Source: Paracoccus sp. IB05
GTDB taxonomy: Bacteria > Pseudomonadota > Alphaproteobacteria > Rhodobacterales > Rhodobacteraceae
Length of the DNA stretch: 64,000 bases
NCBI RefSeq assembly: GCF_016405985.1
Contig: NZ_JAEFCF010000003.1
Coordinates: forward strand, 124,001-188,000
Reading direction: 5' to 3'
Position numbers and translations under genes: made by a program
Notes under the pieces: model-generated
Told to the model about the DNA's origin: nothing
The model's input: only the letters and a program-made list of their open reading frames with translations
The model's database searches: none
Shown here: one piece after another, positions 53,036 to 62,733 of the stretch
Layout of the letters: each line of letters starts with the position of its first letter
Position numbering within the stretch: position 1 is the stretch's first letter

Positions 53036-53105
53036 CCGGAATTCATCGAATTCCGGTCAAATTTCTTTTAAGAAATTTTCTAAGATTTTTTCTGAAAAAT
53101 CTTAG
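53036..53105. terminator. Three consecutive perfect hairpins between converging genes
   Basis: Hairpin 1: CCGGAATTC-ATC-GAATTCCGG (53036-53056). Hairpin 2: AAATTTCTT-TT-AAGAAATTT (53059-53078). Hairpin 3: CTAAGATTTTT-TCTG-AAAAATCTTAG (53080-53105). They follow each other with one to two bases between them, and the last two are almost free of G and C in a GC-rich genome. The site lies between converging genes and can terminate transcription from both sides. Confidence 0.75.
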
Positions 53106-53133
53106 CCCGCCCGTCGGCGCCCCTCATGCGGGG

Positions 53134-53804
<671 letters not shown>

Positions 53805-54410
53805 ATGACCCCCTCTGACCTGCCCTGCTTCGCTGCGCCGCATCAGGGCTTCGCCCATGACAGGGCAACCCCATATCGCAGGCGGCATCTCGCCTGCTTT
53901 ATCCCTTTCGTTCTGATCCTCGCCGCCTGCAACAGCGCAAACACCCCCACAGGCCCGACCCGCGCCGATTTCTCGGCGGAGCTGGTGGATCTGAAGGGAA
54001 AGCCGGGGCCACCTCAGGGGCCGAAAGGCGCCTGCTGGCAATCCGACATCCGACCGGCCGTCATCGAGACGGTTACGGAACAGGTGCTGATCTCGCCCGA
54101 GACCCGTGACGAGGCGGGTACGCTTCTCACCCCGGCGCGCTTTGCGTCTGAGGCCCGGCAGCGCATTGTCACGGATCGCAGCACGGTCTGGTTCCGCGTG
54201 CCCTGCCCCGAAGTCATGACGCCCGAATTCGTCGCCACTTTGCAACGGGCGCTGAAGGCGCGCGGCCTTTATCTTGAGCCGCTGACCGGGATGACAGACG
54301 GGCCAACCCGCAAGGCGCTGCGGAGCTGGCAGCAAAGCCGGGGGCTCGATTCCGATCATCTCTCGCTCGCAGCCGCGCGCGAGCTGGGTCTTGTGGTCGG
54401 GGATTTCTGA
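53805..54410 (+). CDS. Peptidoglycan-binding-domain lipoprotein
   Basis: 201 residues from the ATG at 53805 (a GTG at 53778 is an alternative). A basic stretch (TPYRRRH) and hydrophobic CFIPFVLILAAC end in a lipobox (LAAC), so the mature protein should be lipid-anchored, with Cys at about residue 42. The N-terminal leader before the lipobox is unusually long. The C-terminal 60 residues form a PG_binding_1 domain (VATLQRALKARGLYLEPLTGMTDGPTRKALRSWQQSRGL). It probably links the outer membrane or periplasm to the cell wall. Confidence 0.78.
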   Translation: MTPSDLPCFAAPHQGFAHDRATPYRRRHLACFIPFVLILAACNSANTPTGPTRADFSAELVDLKGKPGPPQGPKGACWQSDIRPAVIETVTEQVLISPETRDEAGTLLTPARFASEARQRIVTDRSTVWFRVPCPEVMTPEFVATLQRALKARGLYLEPLTGMTDGPTRKALRSWQQSRGLDSDHLSLAAARELGLVVGDF

Positions 54411-54449
54411 TCGCCGCTCGCCGAAACTCCGGCCCCGCCCGCGCAAAAA

Positions 54450-54473
54450 GGCGGCGGGGGTTCCCCCGCCGCC
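54450..54473 (-). terminator. Terminator of the hflK-hflC-degP unit
   Basis: GGCGGCGGGGG and CCCCCGCCGCC arms around TT form an 11-bp perfect stem. On the minus strand it is followed by TTTTTGCG. It lies 42 bases after the degP stop and also 39 bases after the converging lipoprotein gene. Confidence 0.85.
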
Positions 54474-54514
54474 CTGGTTTCAGGCCCAGTTCAAGTCTCA
54501 GCTCAAAACCGGGC

Positions 54515-56005
54515 TCACTTCACCAGCAGGGCCACGAAGCGCTGATCGCCACCACGGCTGAAACGCAGCAACACCGATTTGCGGCCCGCCTTTTTCGCAT
54601 CCTCGATCCGGTCCTTCATATCCTGCACCCGCGCGATCTTCTGCTGGCCGACTTCGGTGATCACATCGCCCTCGCGCAACCCCTTGGTCCAGGCTTCCGA
54701 GGTCTGATCGATGCCCGCAACCACCAGCCCCTCGGCCGAGCCCGGCAGGCCAAGCTGATCGCGCAGCGCATCTGTCACCAGTTCCAGCTGCATCCCGAGG
54801 ATCTCAAGCTGCCCCTGCGGCACCTCCTGCGGGTCAGCCGAGGCCGGATAGGTCTTCGGCTCTGCCTCTTCGCGCCGCCCCAGCGTCACATTCAGCGTCT
54901 CGGAACCGCCATCGCGGATCACCACGACCGGAACCGCCTCGCCCACCGGCGCATCGGCGACACGCCGGGTCAGATCGCCGGCGCTTTTCACATCCTGACC
55001 GTTGAAGAGCTGGATCACGTCGCCTGCGATCATGCCCGCCTCTCTGGCCGGTCCCTCCGGCACATCGGTCACCAGTGCACCGGTGGCAGTGGCCAGCCCC
55101 ATCGCCTCGGCAATATCCGGGGTGACGTCCTGAATGCGCACCCCGAGCCAGCCACGCCGCGTCTCGCCAAATTGTTTCAGCTGATCGACAACCTTGGTCA
55201 CCACATTCGAGGCCATCGAGAACCCGATCCCGATCGAGCCGCCGGTCGGCGACAGGATCGCGGTATTCACCCCGATCACCTGGCCATCCAGATTGAACAA
55301 AGGCCCGCCCGAATTGCCGCGGTTGATCGCAGCATCGGTTTGCAGATAGTCGTCATAAGTACCCGAAAGCTCGCGGTTTCTGGCAGAAACAATCCCCGCC
55401 GAGACCGAGAAGCCCTGGCCAAGCGGGTTGCCCATCGCGACCACCCAGTCGCCCACCCTTGCCAGATCGGAATTGCCGAAGGACACGAAGGCCAGCGGCT
55501 TTTCGGTTTCGACCTTCAACAGGGCGATATCGGTCTGCGGGTCGGTGCCGATCAGTTTCGCCGGCAGTTTCTCGCCGCCGAAAAACTCGATGGTGATCTC
55601 ATCGGCGCCTTTGATGACGTGATCATTGGTGACGATATAGCCGTCTTCCGAGATCACGAAACCCGATCCGAGCGCTTCAGAGCGTTGCGGGCCGGAATTG
55701 CCCCTGCCCCCGAAATCCTTGAAGAAATCTTCAAGCGGGCTGCCTTCGGGCACGATCGGGCCACCATCCGAGGGGCGCGAGACCACGGAGGAGGTTGTGA
55801 TATTGACCACCGCAGGGCTGATCTTTTCGGCAAGATCGGCGAAAGTATCAGGGGCGCCGAAGGCCAGCACCGGGGCCGGCGCAGTAAAGGCAAGCCCGGC
55901 GCTGAGCGCGAGCGCCAGCATCGTGCTGTTGCGCAACCCGGTCAGGACGGAGGACCGGATGGACAAGCGGGCGGGCCGCAGGGAATCGGTGTGGGGGCGG
56001 GACAA
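54515..56005 (-). CDS. degP: Do/DegP-family periplasmic serine protease
   Basis: 496 residues from a TTG at 56005, which has AAAGGAGA at the proper distance; the frame is open another 36 codons but without a ribosome binding site. A signal peptide ends near AFGAPDTF (after about residue 48). The triad is complete: His129 in TNDHV, Asp159 in TDIALLK and Ser232 in RGNSGGP. Two PDZ domains follow (about 285-375 and 400-490). The enzyme degrades or refolds misfolded envelope proteins. It lies downstream of hflC with a 380-base gap that includes a terminator-like hairpin, so it may have its own promoter. Confidence 0.94.
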   Translation of the reverse strand: MSRPHTDSLRPARLSIRSSVLTGLRNSTMLALALSAGLAFTAPAPVLAFGAPDTFADLAEKISPAVVNITTSSVVSRPSDGGPIVPEGSPLEDFFKDFGGRGNSGPQRSEALGSGFVISEDGYIVTNDHVIKGADEITIEFFGGEKLPAKLIGTDPQTDIALLKVETEKPLAFVSFGNSDLARVGDWVVAMGNPLGQGFSVSAGIVSARNRELSGTYDDYLQTDAAINRGNSGGPLFNLDGQVIGVNTAILSPTGGSIGIGFSMASNVVTKVVDQLKQFGETRRGWLGVRIQDVTPDIAEAMGLATATGALVTDVPEGPAREAGMIAGDVIQLFNGQDVKSAGDLTRRVADAPVGEAVPVVVIRDGGSETLNVTLGRREEAEPKTYPASADPQEVPQGQLEILGMQLELVTDALRDQLGLPGSAEGLVVAGIDQTSEAWTKGLREGDVITEVGQQKIARVQDMKDRIEDAKKAGRKSVLLRFSRGGDQRFVALLVK

Positions 56006-56387
56006 ATCTGGTCTCCTTTGGACGTGCAGCCGGATCGTCGCGGGCTGGAGTCGCCTGAAGCCGGTCCGGATAAGTGCATAAGAAACTCTGAGCCAAAGCG
56101 GCGCGCAATGCAAACCCTGTCGCGTCCTGTCAAAGCCGCGTGAACAGGCCGGATCGGCGCGTGACTGCCCCCTGTCGCAGGCGTTCGGTCCATCGGGAAC
56201 AACCCTGCCCGCAGGCGAAACAAGCGTGCAGATTGCATCACGCTGAGAGGATCACGAAAGATCGCTGTGATCCTTGAACACCAGCCAGGACCACCCTTCC
56301 TCCCGATCCCGGCCCCGAAGATCAAAAGGGCCGGCAAAAAGCCAGCCCTTTTCCTGTAGTTCTGCGCGCATCTGCGCGGGGCCTGCC
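56006..56387. other. degP upstream region
   Basis: About 380 bases. A TTGACA lies at about 56131-56136 on the minus strand and is a candidate degP -35 box. A hairpin after hflC is at 56334-56362. No gene is supported here. Confidence 0.4.
56334..56362 (-). terminator. Hairpin after hflC
   Basis: AAAAGGGC and GCCCTTTT arms with an inner GGC/GCC stem and one mismatch; on the minus strand it ends in TTTTGATC. It can reduce read-through from hflC to degP. Confidence 0.6.
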
Positions 56388-57350
56388 TCACTCCACCGGA
56401 GCCGGGACCGGTTGCGGCGCCGGGGCAACCTCCGGCGCGGCCGGCGGGGCAGGCAGATTTTCCGGCGTCTCGACCGGCGTATAGGCCGAGCTGCCCGGGG
56501 AGCGCAGATAGGCGAAGAAATCGCTGTCCGGCTCCATCACGATCGAGGAATTCTGCCCCTTCAGCGCCTGCTCATATGCCGTGAGCGAACGGATGAAGGC
56601 AAAGAATTCCGGGTCCGCGCCATAGGCTTCGGCAAGGATCGCGTTGCGTTCTGCATCGGCCTCACCGCGGATCACCTCGGCGCTGCGACGCGCGAAGGAG
56701 GTTTCCTCGACCACGGTCCGGTCAGCGGCGGCACGCACGCGCTGTGCGGCTTCGCCACCCCGTGCGATCTCGTCAGCCGCCTCACGGTCACGTTCCGACC
56801 GCATCCGGTCAAAGGTGGCCTTGAGGTTGGCATCCGGCAGGTCGGTGCGGGTCAGACGCACGTCGATCACCTGAACTCCCATCGACTGCGCTTCGCGCCG
56901 CGCGATGGTCAGGATCTCGTTCATCAGCGCATTGCGGTCCTGGCTGAGCACGCGGTCCTGGGTGGTATTGCCCAGCACCTCGGGGATCGCCTGTTGCAGG
57001 ATGTTGTTCAAAAGCGCCTGAGCACGCTCTTCGGCACCAGCCCCGACCGCCTGGCGGAATGCCTGGAGATCCGAGATCCGCCAGCGTGCGAAAGCATCCA
57101 CCACCAGCCGGCGATCCGAGAGCAGCGTGACCTCGATCGGCGCGGTTTTCAGGCCCAGAATACGGTCCTCGTAATAGACCACCTCCTGTATGAAGGGCAT
57201 CTTGAAGCCGAGACCGGCGTCTTCCTTGATCTGCCGGACCTGGCCGAATTGCAGCACCAGCGCCTTTTTGCGTTCATCGACGATGAAGACCGAGGACAGC
57301 GCCGTGACGACGATGGCGATCAGGACGGGAACAATGACAATCGAGCGCAT
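56388..57350 (-). CDS. hflC: HflC, SPFH subunit of the HflKC complex
   Basis: 320 residues. An N-terminal membrane helix (SIVIVPVLIAIVVTALSSVFIV) is followed by the SPFH/band-7 domain (VDERKKALVLQFGQVRQIKEDAGLGFKMPFIQEVVYYEDRIL). A long helical region with the conserved RMRSERDREAADEIARGGEAAQRVRAAAD lies near residues 180-215. The C-terminal 35 residues are Pro/Ala-rich. HflKC forms a cage around FtsH at the inner membrane and restrains its proteolysis. The start codon shares one base with the hflK stop. Confidence 0.94.
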   Translation of the reverse strand: MRSIVIVPVLIAIVVTALSSVFIVDERKKALVLQFGQVRQIKEDAGLGFKMPFIQEVVYYEDRILGLKTAPIEVTLLSDRRLVVDAFARWRISDLQAFRQAVGAGAEERAQALLNNILQQAIPEVLGNTTQDRVLSQDRNALMNEILTIARREAQSMGVQVIDVRLTRTDLPDANLKATFDRMRSERDREAADEIARGGEAAQRVRAAADRTVVEETSFARRSAEVIRGEADAERNAILAEAYGADPEFFAFIRSLTAYEQALKGQNSSIVMEPDSDFFAYLRSPGSSAYTPVETPENLPAPPAAPEVAPAPQPVPAPVE

Positions 57351-58573
57351 CAGTTGGACCCTCCGGCTGCCGCAGGTGCGGCGGGGGTGGCGGCAGAGCC
57401 GCGTCCCAGTTCATTGAGCGGCAGGAAGGGCAGCACGCCCTGGCCATTGGGGCCACCGCTGACCCCGTCAAGGATCACCTTGTTCATGCCGGCATAAACA
57501 CGCTCCATCGTCTCGAGATAGAGACGGCGGCGGGTGATTTCCGGCGCTTTGACATATTCGGTATAGACCGAGACAAAACGCGCGGCCTCACCCTCGGCCG
57601 AGTTCACCGCATTGGCGCGGTAGGCTTCGGCCTCTTCGGTCAGGCGGGCTGCCTCACCGCGAGCGCCTGCGGTCACCTTATTGGCGTAACCGTCCGCCTC
57701 GTTTTCCAGCCGCGAGCGTTCGGCCTGCGCCGATTGCACCGCACGGAAGGCATCGGCCACGTCCGATGGCGGCTGCGCGCGCCGCAGGTTGACACGGATG
57801 ACCTGAATCCCGGCATTATAGGTGTCGAGCGTGGATTGCACCGCGATCCGCAGATCCGAAGAAATCGCACCCCGGTCGCGGTTGAGGATCGGCGACAGTT
57901 CCGAACGCGCAATGATGTCGCGCATCGCCGATTCCGACACGGCGCGGATGGTTTCCTCGGGATCAGCCAGGCTGAAGAGATAGGCCTGCGGATCGGTGAT
58001 GTTCCACACGACCTGGAAGCCGATATCGACGACATTCTGGTCGCGGGTCAGCATCAGCTCGCCGGCATTGCCGTCGGCGGCCCCGATATCCGTGGTGCGT
58101 TCACCCGTCACCTGGACCTTTTCATAGGTCACAACCGGCCAGGCCGCAAAGTTCAGACCAGGATTGCCGATGCCCGAAGCCTCGCCGAGGAACAGCTCGA
58201 CCGAGCGTTCTTCCGGGCGCACCGTATAGAAGGACATGAAAGCCCAGGCGGCCACCGCCGCGAGCGCGCCAAAGACAAGCCCCTGTTTGGTAAAGATCGG
58301 GCCAAGGCCCGGCCCCTGCGGACCGCGGGGCCCGCCGCCATTGCCACGCTGGCCACCGCGCCCGCCCATCAGGACGCGCAGCTGTTCCTGGCCCTTGCGC
58401 AGAAGGTCATCGACTTCCGGCACCCCGCCTTCCGGACGCCGGCCACCATTGGGTCCGCCGTTCTGGCCCCCGTTCGGACCCCCGTTCGGGCCGCGGCGCC
58501 CGTCGTCGTCAGAACCACGGTTCCCGCCGCGACCATCGTCGCCGCCGCCTCCGCCCCAGGGACCTCCTGCCAT
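57350..58573 (-). CDS. hflK: HflK, SPFH subunit of the HflKC complex
   Basis: 407 residues. The N-terminal 70 residues are Gly/Asn/Asp-rich (MAGGPWGGGGGDDGRGG and GGPNGGPNGGQNGGPNGG), encoded by repetitive DNA at about 58440-58560. A membrane helix near residue 105 precedes the SPFH domain (FYTVRPEERSVELFLGEAS onward). The family RAQPPSDVADAFRAVQSAQAERSRLENEADGYAN segment is conserved. It partners HflC in regulating FtsH. The ATG at 58573 is preferred to 58594. A CTTGAA at 58631-58636 (minus strand) may be a heat-shock-type -35 element. Confidence 0.94.
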   Translation of the reverse strand: MAGGPWGGGGGDDGRGGNRGSDDDGRRGPNGGPNGGQNGGPNGGRRPEGGVPEVDDLLRKGQEQLRVLMGGRGGQRGNGGGPRGPQGPGLGPIFTKQGLVFGALAAVAAWAFMSFYTVRPEERSVELFLGEASGIGNPGLNFAAWPVVTYEKVQVTGERTTDIGAADGNAGELMLTRDQNVVDIGFQVVWNITDPQAYLFSLADPEETIRAVSESAMRDIIARSELSPILNRDRGAISSDLRIAVQSTLDTYNAGIQVIRVNLRRAQPPSDVADAFRAVQSAQAERSRLENEADGYANKVTAGARGEAARLTEEAEAYRANAVNSAEGEAARFVSVYTEYVKAPEITRRRLYLETMERVYAGMNKVILDGVSGGPNGQGVLPFLPLNELGRGSAATPAAPAAAGGSN

Positions 58574-58692
58574 CGATACGTCCTTTTCCTTCACAATATC
58601 ATGATCTCAATTGTGCATCCCGCCCGGGAATTCAAGCCACAGCAGGGTCGCTGCGGTCCGATCTCGCGGGAAAGTCAGGATTTTCGCAATCG

Positions 58693-60117
58693 TTACCGGC
58701 GCACAGGGCTGCGCATCGTCACCAGTTCCTCGGCCATGGTGGGATGCACCGCACAGGTGCGGTCGAAATCTTCCTTGGTCGCGCCCATTTTTACCGCGAT
58801 GGCGGCAAGCTGGATCATCTCGCCCGCCTCGGGCGCGACGATATGGCAGCCCAGCACGCGGCGCGTGTCGGCGCAGACGATCAGCTTCATCAGAACCCGC
58901 GCCTCCGAGCCGGCAAAGGCGCTGCGCATCGGGCGGAAGCTGGTCGCATAGACCTCTATCGGGCCCAGATCGCGCGCGGCCTCTTCGGTCAGCCCGACCG
59001 AGCCCAGTTCGGGCTGGGTAAAGACCGCCATCGGGATCAGGTCGTGATCGACCGGCGTGGGCCGGCCATGGAACACGGTATCGACAAAGGCCATGCCTTC
59101 GCGGATCGCGACCGGGGTCAGATTCACCCGGTCGGTGACATCGCCAATGGCATAGACCGAGGGCACCGCGGTCTGACTGTACTCATTCACCTCGATCTGG
59201 CCACGCCGCCCGATACCGATCCCCAGCTCTTCCAGCCCGATTCCGTCACTGTTCGGCCGCCGCCCGGTCGCGAAGAGCACATGATCGACCTCGCACAATT
59301 CGCCCGTGGTCGAACGGACCGCACAAGGCCCTGCGGTTGCGGGCACCCGGCGGGTTTCGAGTTGCAGTTCCGAGACCGGTGCGTCGAACCCGTCCTCCAA
59401 AGCGCCCTTCGGCCCCATCGCCGCGATATTGGTGCCGACACGCAGATTGATGCCCGAGGCGCGCATCGCCTCGGCCACAAGGCCCCGCGCCTCTTCGTCA
59501 AAGCCGCGCAGGATCTGGGCGCCGCGGTAGAATTGCGTAACCCGGACGCCGAGGCCCTGGAGGATACAGGCCATCTCGCAAGCGATGAAACCGCCGCCGA
59601 CGATCAGGAGGCGCTCGGGCAGCTTTTCAAAATTGAACACGTCATCCGAGCCGATCCCCAGAGCCGCACCGGGCAGATCGGGGCGTTCGGGGCGCCCGCC
59701 GGTGGCGATCAGGATATGTTTCGCCGAGATCCGGCGACCGTCAGCCAGCTCGACCTCATGCGGATCGACAAGCTTCGCGCGGCTGTCATGGATGGTGACG
59801 CCCGACCCGCCCAGCAACCGGCGATAGACGCCCTCCAGCCGGTCCAGCTCGGTATGAAGGCGGCTGCGAAAGGCCTGCCAGTCGAAATGACCCTCGGGGA
59901 TATCCCAGCCATAGGCGCGGGCCTGCGAGGGCAATTCGCGGAAGGATGAGGCGAAAACCATCAGCTTTTTCGGCACACAGCCCCGGATGACGCAGGTGCC
60001 CCCCATCCGGCTTTCCTCGGCCAGCTGAACGGATGCGCCGGTGGCCGCCGCCATCCGCGCGGCGCGCACGCCGCCCGAACCGCCGCCGATAACAAAGAGA
60101 TCGCAATCAAAAGCCAT
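58693..60117 (-). CDS. gor: Glutathione-disulfide reductase
   Basis: 474 residues. FAD-binding GGGSGGVRAARMAA (about 11-24), the redox-active disulphide Cys42-Cys47 in GGTCVIRGCVPKK, a second nucleotide-binding motif (IVGGGFIACEMACIL), and the C-terminal His in CAVHPTMAEELV are all present. The enzyme reduces GSSG with NADPH in the cytosol. NADPH specificity is expected but I did not verify the arginine pair. The first base overlaps the rpiA stop, so both are on one transcript. Confidence 0.95.
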   Translation of the reverse strand: MAFDCDLFVIGGGSGGVRAARMAAATGASVQLAEESRMGGTCVIRGCVPKKLMVFASSFRELPSQARAYGWDIPEGHFDWQAFRSRLHTELDRLEGVYRRLLGGSGVTIHDSRAKLVDPHEVELADGRRISAKHILIATGGRPERPDLPGAALGIGSDDVFNFEKLPERLLIVGGGFIACEMACILQGLGVRVTQFYRGAQILRGFDEEARGLVAEAMRASGINLRVGTNIAAMGPKGALEDGFDAPVSELQLETRRVPATAGPCAVRSTTGELCEVDHVLFATGRRPNSDGIGLEELGIGIGRRGQIEVNEYSQTAVPSVYAIGDVTDRVNLTPVAIREGMAFVDTVFHGRPTPVDHDLIPMAVFTQPELGSVGLTEEAARDLGPIEVYATSFRPMRSAFAGSEARVLMKLIVCADTRRVLGCHIVAPEAGEMIQLAAIAVKMGATKEDFDRTCAVHPTMAEELVTMRSPVRR

Positions 60118-60902
60118 CAGTCGAGATCCGCAAAAATATTGTCGGTGGGTGCGAACACGATCTGATCATCGGTGACCGAGCCCGTGTTGATGTCGCGCAC
60201 CGTGACTTTGCCATCCGGCGCCCCGATCACCACGATATCGCAGATATCGATGAAAAGACCGTTTTCCACCACACCGGGGATCTGGTTCAGCACCAGCGCC
60301 AGCTGGCGCGGATTGCCGATCCGGCCCAGATGCAGGTCGAGTATATGGTTGGCCTCATCGGTGACAAGCGCCCGCTCGCCGGTCATCCGCAGGCTGACAT
60401 CGCGCGTCATCACATCCATAGCGACAAGGGTTTCCTCGATCAGCGCCCTGGTGGTCTGCCAGCCAAAGGGAATCACCTCGACCGGCAACGGGAAAGCACC
60501 AAGTCGCGTGACCTCTTTCGCGGCATCGGCGATGACGATCATCTGATCCGAGGCGGTGGCGACGATCTTTTCCTGCAACAGCGCGGCGCCGCCGCCCTTG
60601 ATCAGGTTCAGATCCGGGTCGAATTCATCGGCGCCGTCAATCGTCAGGTCGAGCCAGCGCACCTCATCAAGGCTGCGAACACTCAGCCCGAGGCTGGTGG
60701 CCAGCTCAGCCGTACGGCTGGAGGTCGCAACCGAGGTGACCCGCAGCCCCTCTTCGCGCACGCGCTCCGCCAGGCAGCGCACCATCCAGGCCGCGGTCGA
60801 TCCGGTGCCGAGCCCGAGTTTCATCCCGTCCTCGACGAATTCCACCGCCCGTTTGGCGGCAACGAATTTGGCTTTGTCGATGGGGTTCAGATCGGCAGGC
60901 AT
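60117..60902 (-). CDS. rpiA: Ribose-5-phosphate isomerase A
   Basis: 261 residues. The RpiA motifs are complete: GLGTGSTAAWMVRCL (phosphate loop), DGADEFDPDLNLIKGGGAALLQEKI with the catalytic Glu, and VEVIPFGW. It interconverts ribose-5-phosphate and ribulose-5-phosphate in the pentose phosphate pathway. It is cotranscribed with gor downstream, linking NADPH-producing sugar metabolism with glutathione reduction. The ATG at 60902 gives a full-length product. Confidence 0.96.
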   Translation of the reverse strand: MPADLNPIDKAKFVAAKRAVEFVEDGMKLGLGTGSTAAWMVRCLAERVREEGLRVTSVATSSRTAELATSLGLSVRSLDEVRWLDLTIDGADEFDPDLNLIKGGGAALLQEKIVATASDQMIVIADAAKEVTRLGAFPLPVEVIPFGWQTTRALIEETLVAMDVMTRDVSLRMTGERALVTDEANHILDLHLGRIGNPRQLALVLNQIPGVVENGLFIDICDIVVIGAPDGKVTVRDINTGSVTDDQIVFAPTDNIFADLD

Positions 60903-60989
60903 GGGGGTCTCCGGGCTGTGACAGCGGCGCGCGGCCTGGGCCCGGGCTTACCCCAATCGCAGCCGGAGGGCAAAAGGCTTTTGGCCGCA

Positions 60990-61110
60990 GAGAGAGGGGG
61001 CCCTGCCCCCTCGGCTCCAAAAGGAGCCTCACCCCCGGGATATTTAAGGACAGAAAATAGAAGCAGCATATTTTCTGTCTCTTAAATATCCCCGCCGGAG
61101 GCTTCCGGAG
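60990..61110 (+). repeat. Dispersed palindromic element, copy C (full length, plus orientation)
   Basis: Parts in order: GGGGGCCCTGCCCCC hairpin, GGCTCC/GGAGCC hairpin, GGATATTTAAGGACAGAAAA (61038-61057), a 13-base spacer, the complementary arm TTTTCTGTCTCTTAAATATCC (61071-61091) and CCGCCGGAGGCTTCCGG. The two long arms form a near-perfect stem. It lies between sdaA and rpiA, both on the minus strand. Confidence 0.8.
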
Positions 61111-61128
61111 CCGGCCAGAGGCCTGGCT

Positions 61129-62508
61129 TCAGCAATTGGGGACGTTGACGGCCAGTCCGCCCAGCGAGGTTTCCTTGTATTTCTCATGCATATCATGGCC
61201 GGTCTGACGCATGGTCTCGATACAGGCATCGAGGCTGACGAGATGCTGGCCATCGCCGCGCAAGGAGAGGGAGGCGGCGGAGACTGCCTTGATGGCGCCG
61301 AGGCCGTTTCGTTCGATACAGGGGACCTGGACAAGGCCTTTTACCGGGTCACAGGTCATGCCGAGATGGTGTTCCAGCGCGATTTCTGCGGCGTTTTCCA
61401 CCTGTTCCGGCGTGCCGCCCATCACCGCGCAGAGCCCGGCTGCTGCCATGGCAGCGGCGGAGCCCACCTCGGCCTGGCAGCCGCATTCCGCGCCCGAGAT
61501 CGAGGCATTGTGTTTGCACAGCCCCCCGATGGCGGCGGCGGTCAGCAGGAAATCGCCCACTCTCGACGCGGAGGCGCCCGGCACATGGTCGAGCCAGTAG
61601 CGGATCACCGCCGGCACCACACCGGCCGCACCATTGGTGGGCGCGGTCACCACCTGGCCACCGGCCGCATTTTCCTCATTCACCGCCATCGCGTAAAGCG
61701 ACATCCAGTCATTGATCGTATGCGGCGCCACAAGGTTCAGCCCGCGCTCGGCCTGGAGCGCGTCATAGATGCCTTTTGCCCGCCTGCGCACCTTGAGCCC
61801 GCCGGGCAGGATGCCATCGACCTCGATGCCGCGGTCGATGCAATTGTTCATCACCTCCCAGATCCGCGCCATGCCGCGATCCAGATCCGGTGCCGAACGG
61901 AATTTCAGCTCGTTCTGGCGTTTCATCGCCGCGACCGTCAGGCCGGATTTCTGCGACATTTCGAGCATTTCAGCCGCGGATTCAAAGGGCCAGGGCACAT
62001 CTGCCTTTGCCCGGGCACCGCCCCCGGCCTGATCTGCAAGCTCTCCGGCGGTCAGGACGAAACCGCCACCGATCGAGTAATAGATCTCTTCGAATATCAC
62101 ATCGCCCTCGGCATCGGTCGCTTTCAGCACCATGCCATTGGCGTGCCCCGGCAAGGACGGGCCGAAATCAAAGCTGAGATCGGTGGCCGGATCAAAGGCC
62201 AGCGCCGGCAGACCGGGCGGCGTCACCGTCTTCGTGGCGCGGATCGCGGCCAGCGCCGCCTCGGCCTTGTCGTTGTCATAGCTTTCCGGCACGAAGCCTG
62301 CGAGGCCCAGCACCGTCGCGCGGTCGGTCGCATGGCCCACCCCGGTAAAGGCCAGCGAGCCATGCAGCACCGCCCGCACCCCCTTCACCTGGAAAGGCGA
62401 ATTGCGCAGCCGGTCAAGAAAGCGGGCACCGGCCACCATCGGGCCCATCGTATGGCTCGACGAGGGGCCGATCCCCACTTTGAACATATCAAAGACCGAA
62501 AGGAACAT
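61129..62508 (-). CDS. sdaA: L-serine ammonia-lyase (single-chain, [4Fe-4S])
   Basis: 459 residues. The N-terminal beta domain begins [23 protein letters not shown] and the C-terminal alpha domain contains CKHN-like [30 protein letters not shown], which carries the iron-sulphur cysteines. A late [18 protein letters not shown] completes the pattern. The enzyme converts L-serine to pyruvate and ammonia and is oxygen-sensitive. The ATG at 62508 corresponds to the usual family start, with AGGA upstream. It stands alone, divergent from purA. Confidence 0.96.
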   Translation of the reverse strand: MFLSVFDMFKVGIGPSSSHTMGPMVAGARFLDRLRNSPFQVKGVRAVLHGSLAFTGVGHATDRATVLGLAGFVPESYDNDKAEAALAAIRATKTVTPPGLPALAFDPATDLSFDFGPSLPGHANGMVLKATDAEGDVIFEEIYYSIGGGFVLTAGELADQAGGGARAKADVPWPFESAAEMLEMSQKSGLTVAAMKRQNELKFRSAPDLDRGMARIWEVMNNCIDRGIEVDGILPGGLKVRRRAKGIYDALQAERGLNLVAPHTINDWMSLYAMAVNEENAAGGQVVTAPTNGAAGVVPAVIRYWLDHVPGASASRVGDFLLTAAAIGGLCKHNASISGAECGCQAEVGSAAAMAAAGLCAVMGGTPEQVENAAEIALEHHLGMTCDPVKGLVQVPCIERNGLGAIKAVSAASLSLRGDGQHLVSLDACIETMRQTGHDMHEKYKETSLGGLAVNVPNC

Positions 62509-62733
62509 TCGCGCGAATCCTGGCTTGTTTTCTCGCGCCAGAATGACCGGGCGCGGCCTCACAGGTAAGCGCTAAAACGACAGAAGCAATCCTGCGAGCG
62601 GCTTTCATTTGCCTGCAGGTGTTTGTGCGGGTGCAGGCAGGATTGGCCTGCCACCGGTTTTTCCTGTTTCCCCCGGGCGACACAGCCGCTATAGCTCAGC
62701 CGCATTTTTTCTTTCGCAAAGGCAGGCTGCTCA
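62509..62733. promoter_or_regulatory. sdaA-purA divergent region with competing hairpins
   Basis: Two stems share bases: TGCCTGCA with TGCAGGCA (62610-62639), and GGCAGG with CCTGCC (62636-62652). Both cannot form at the same time. If they are transcribed in the purA leader they could form a switch; if not, they are DNA-level sites. A GGCAGGC-like ribosome binding site precedes the purA ATG. Confidence 0.4.

Noticed and set aside
61186-62568. 460-codon plus-strand open frame over sdaA
   Set aside because: Antisense to sdaA; no recognisable family.
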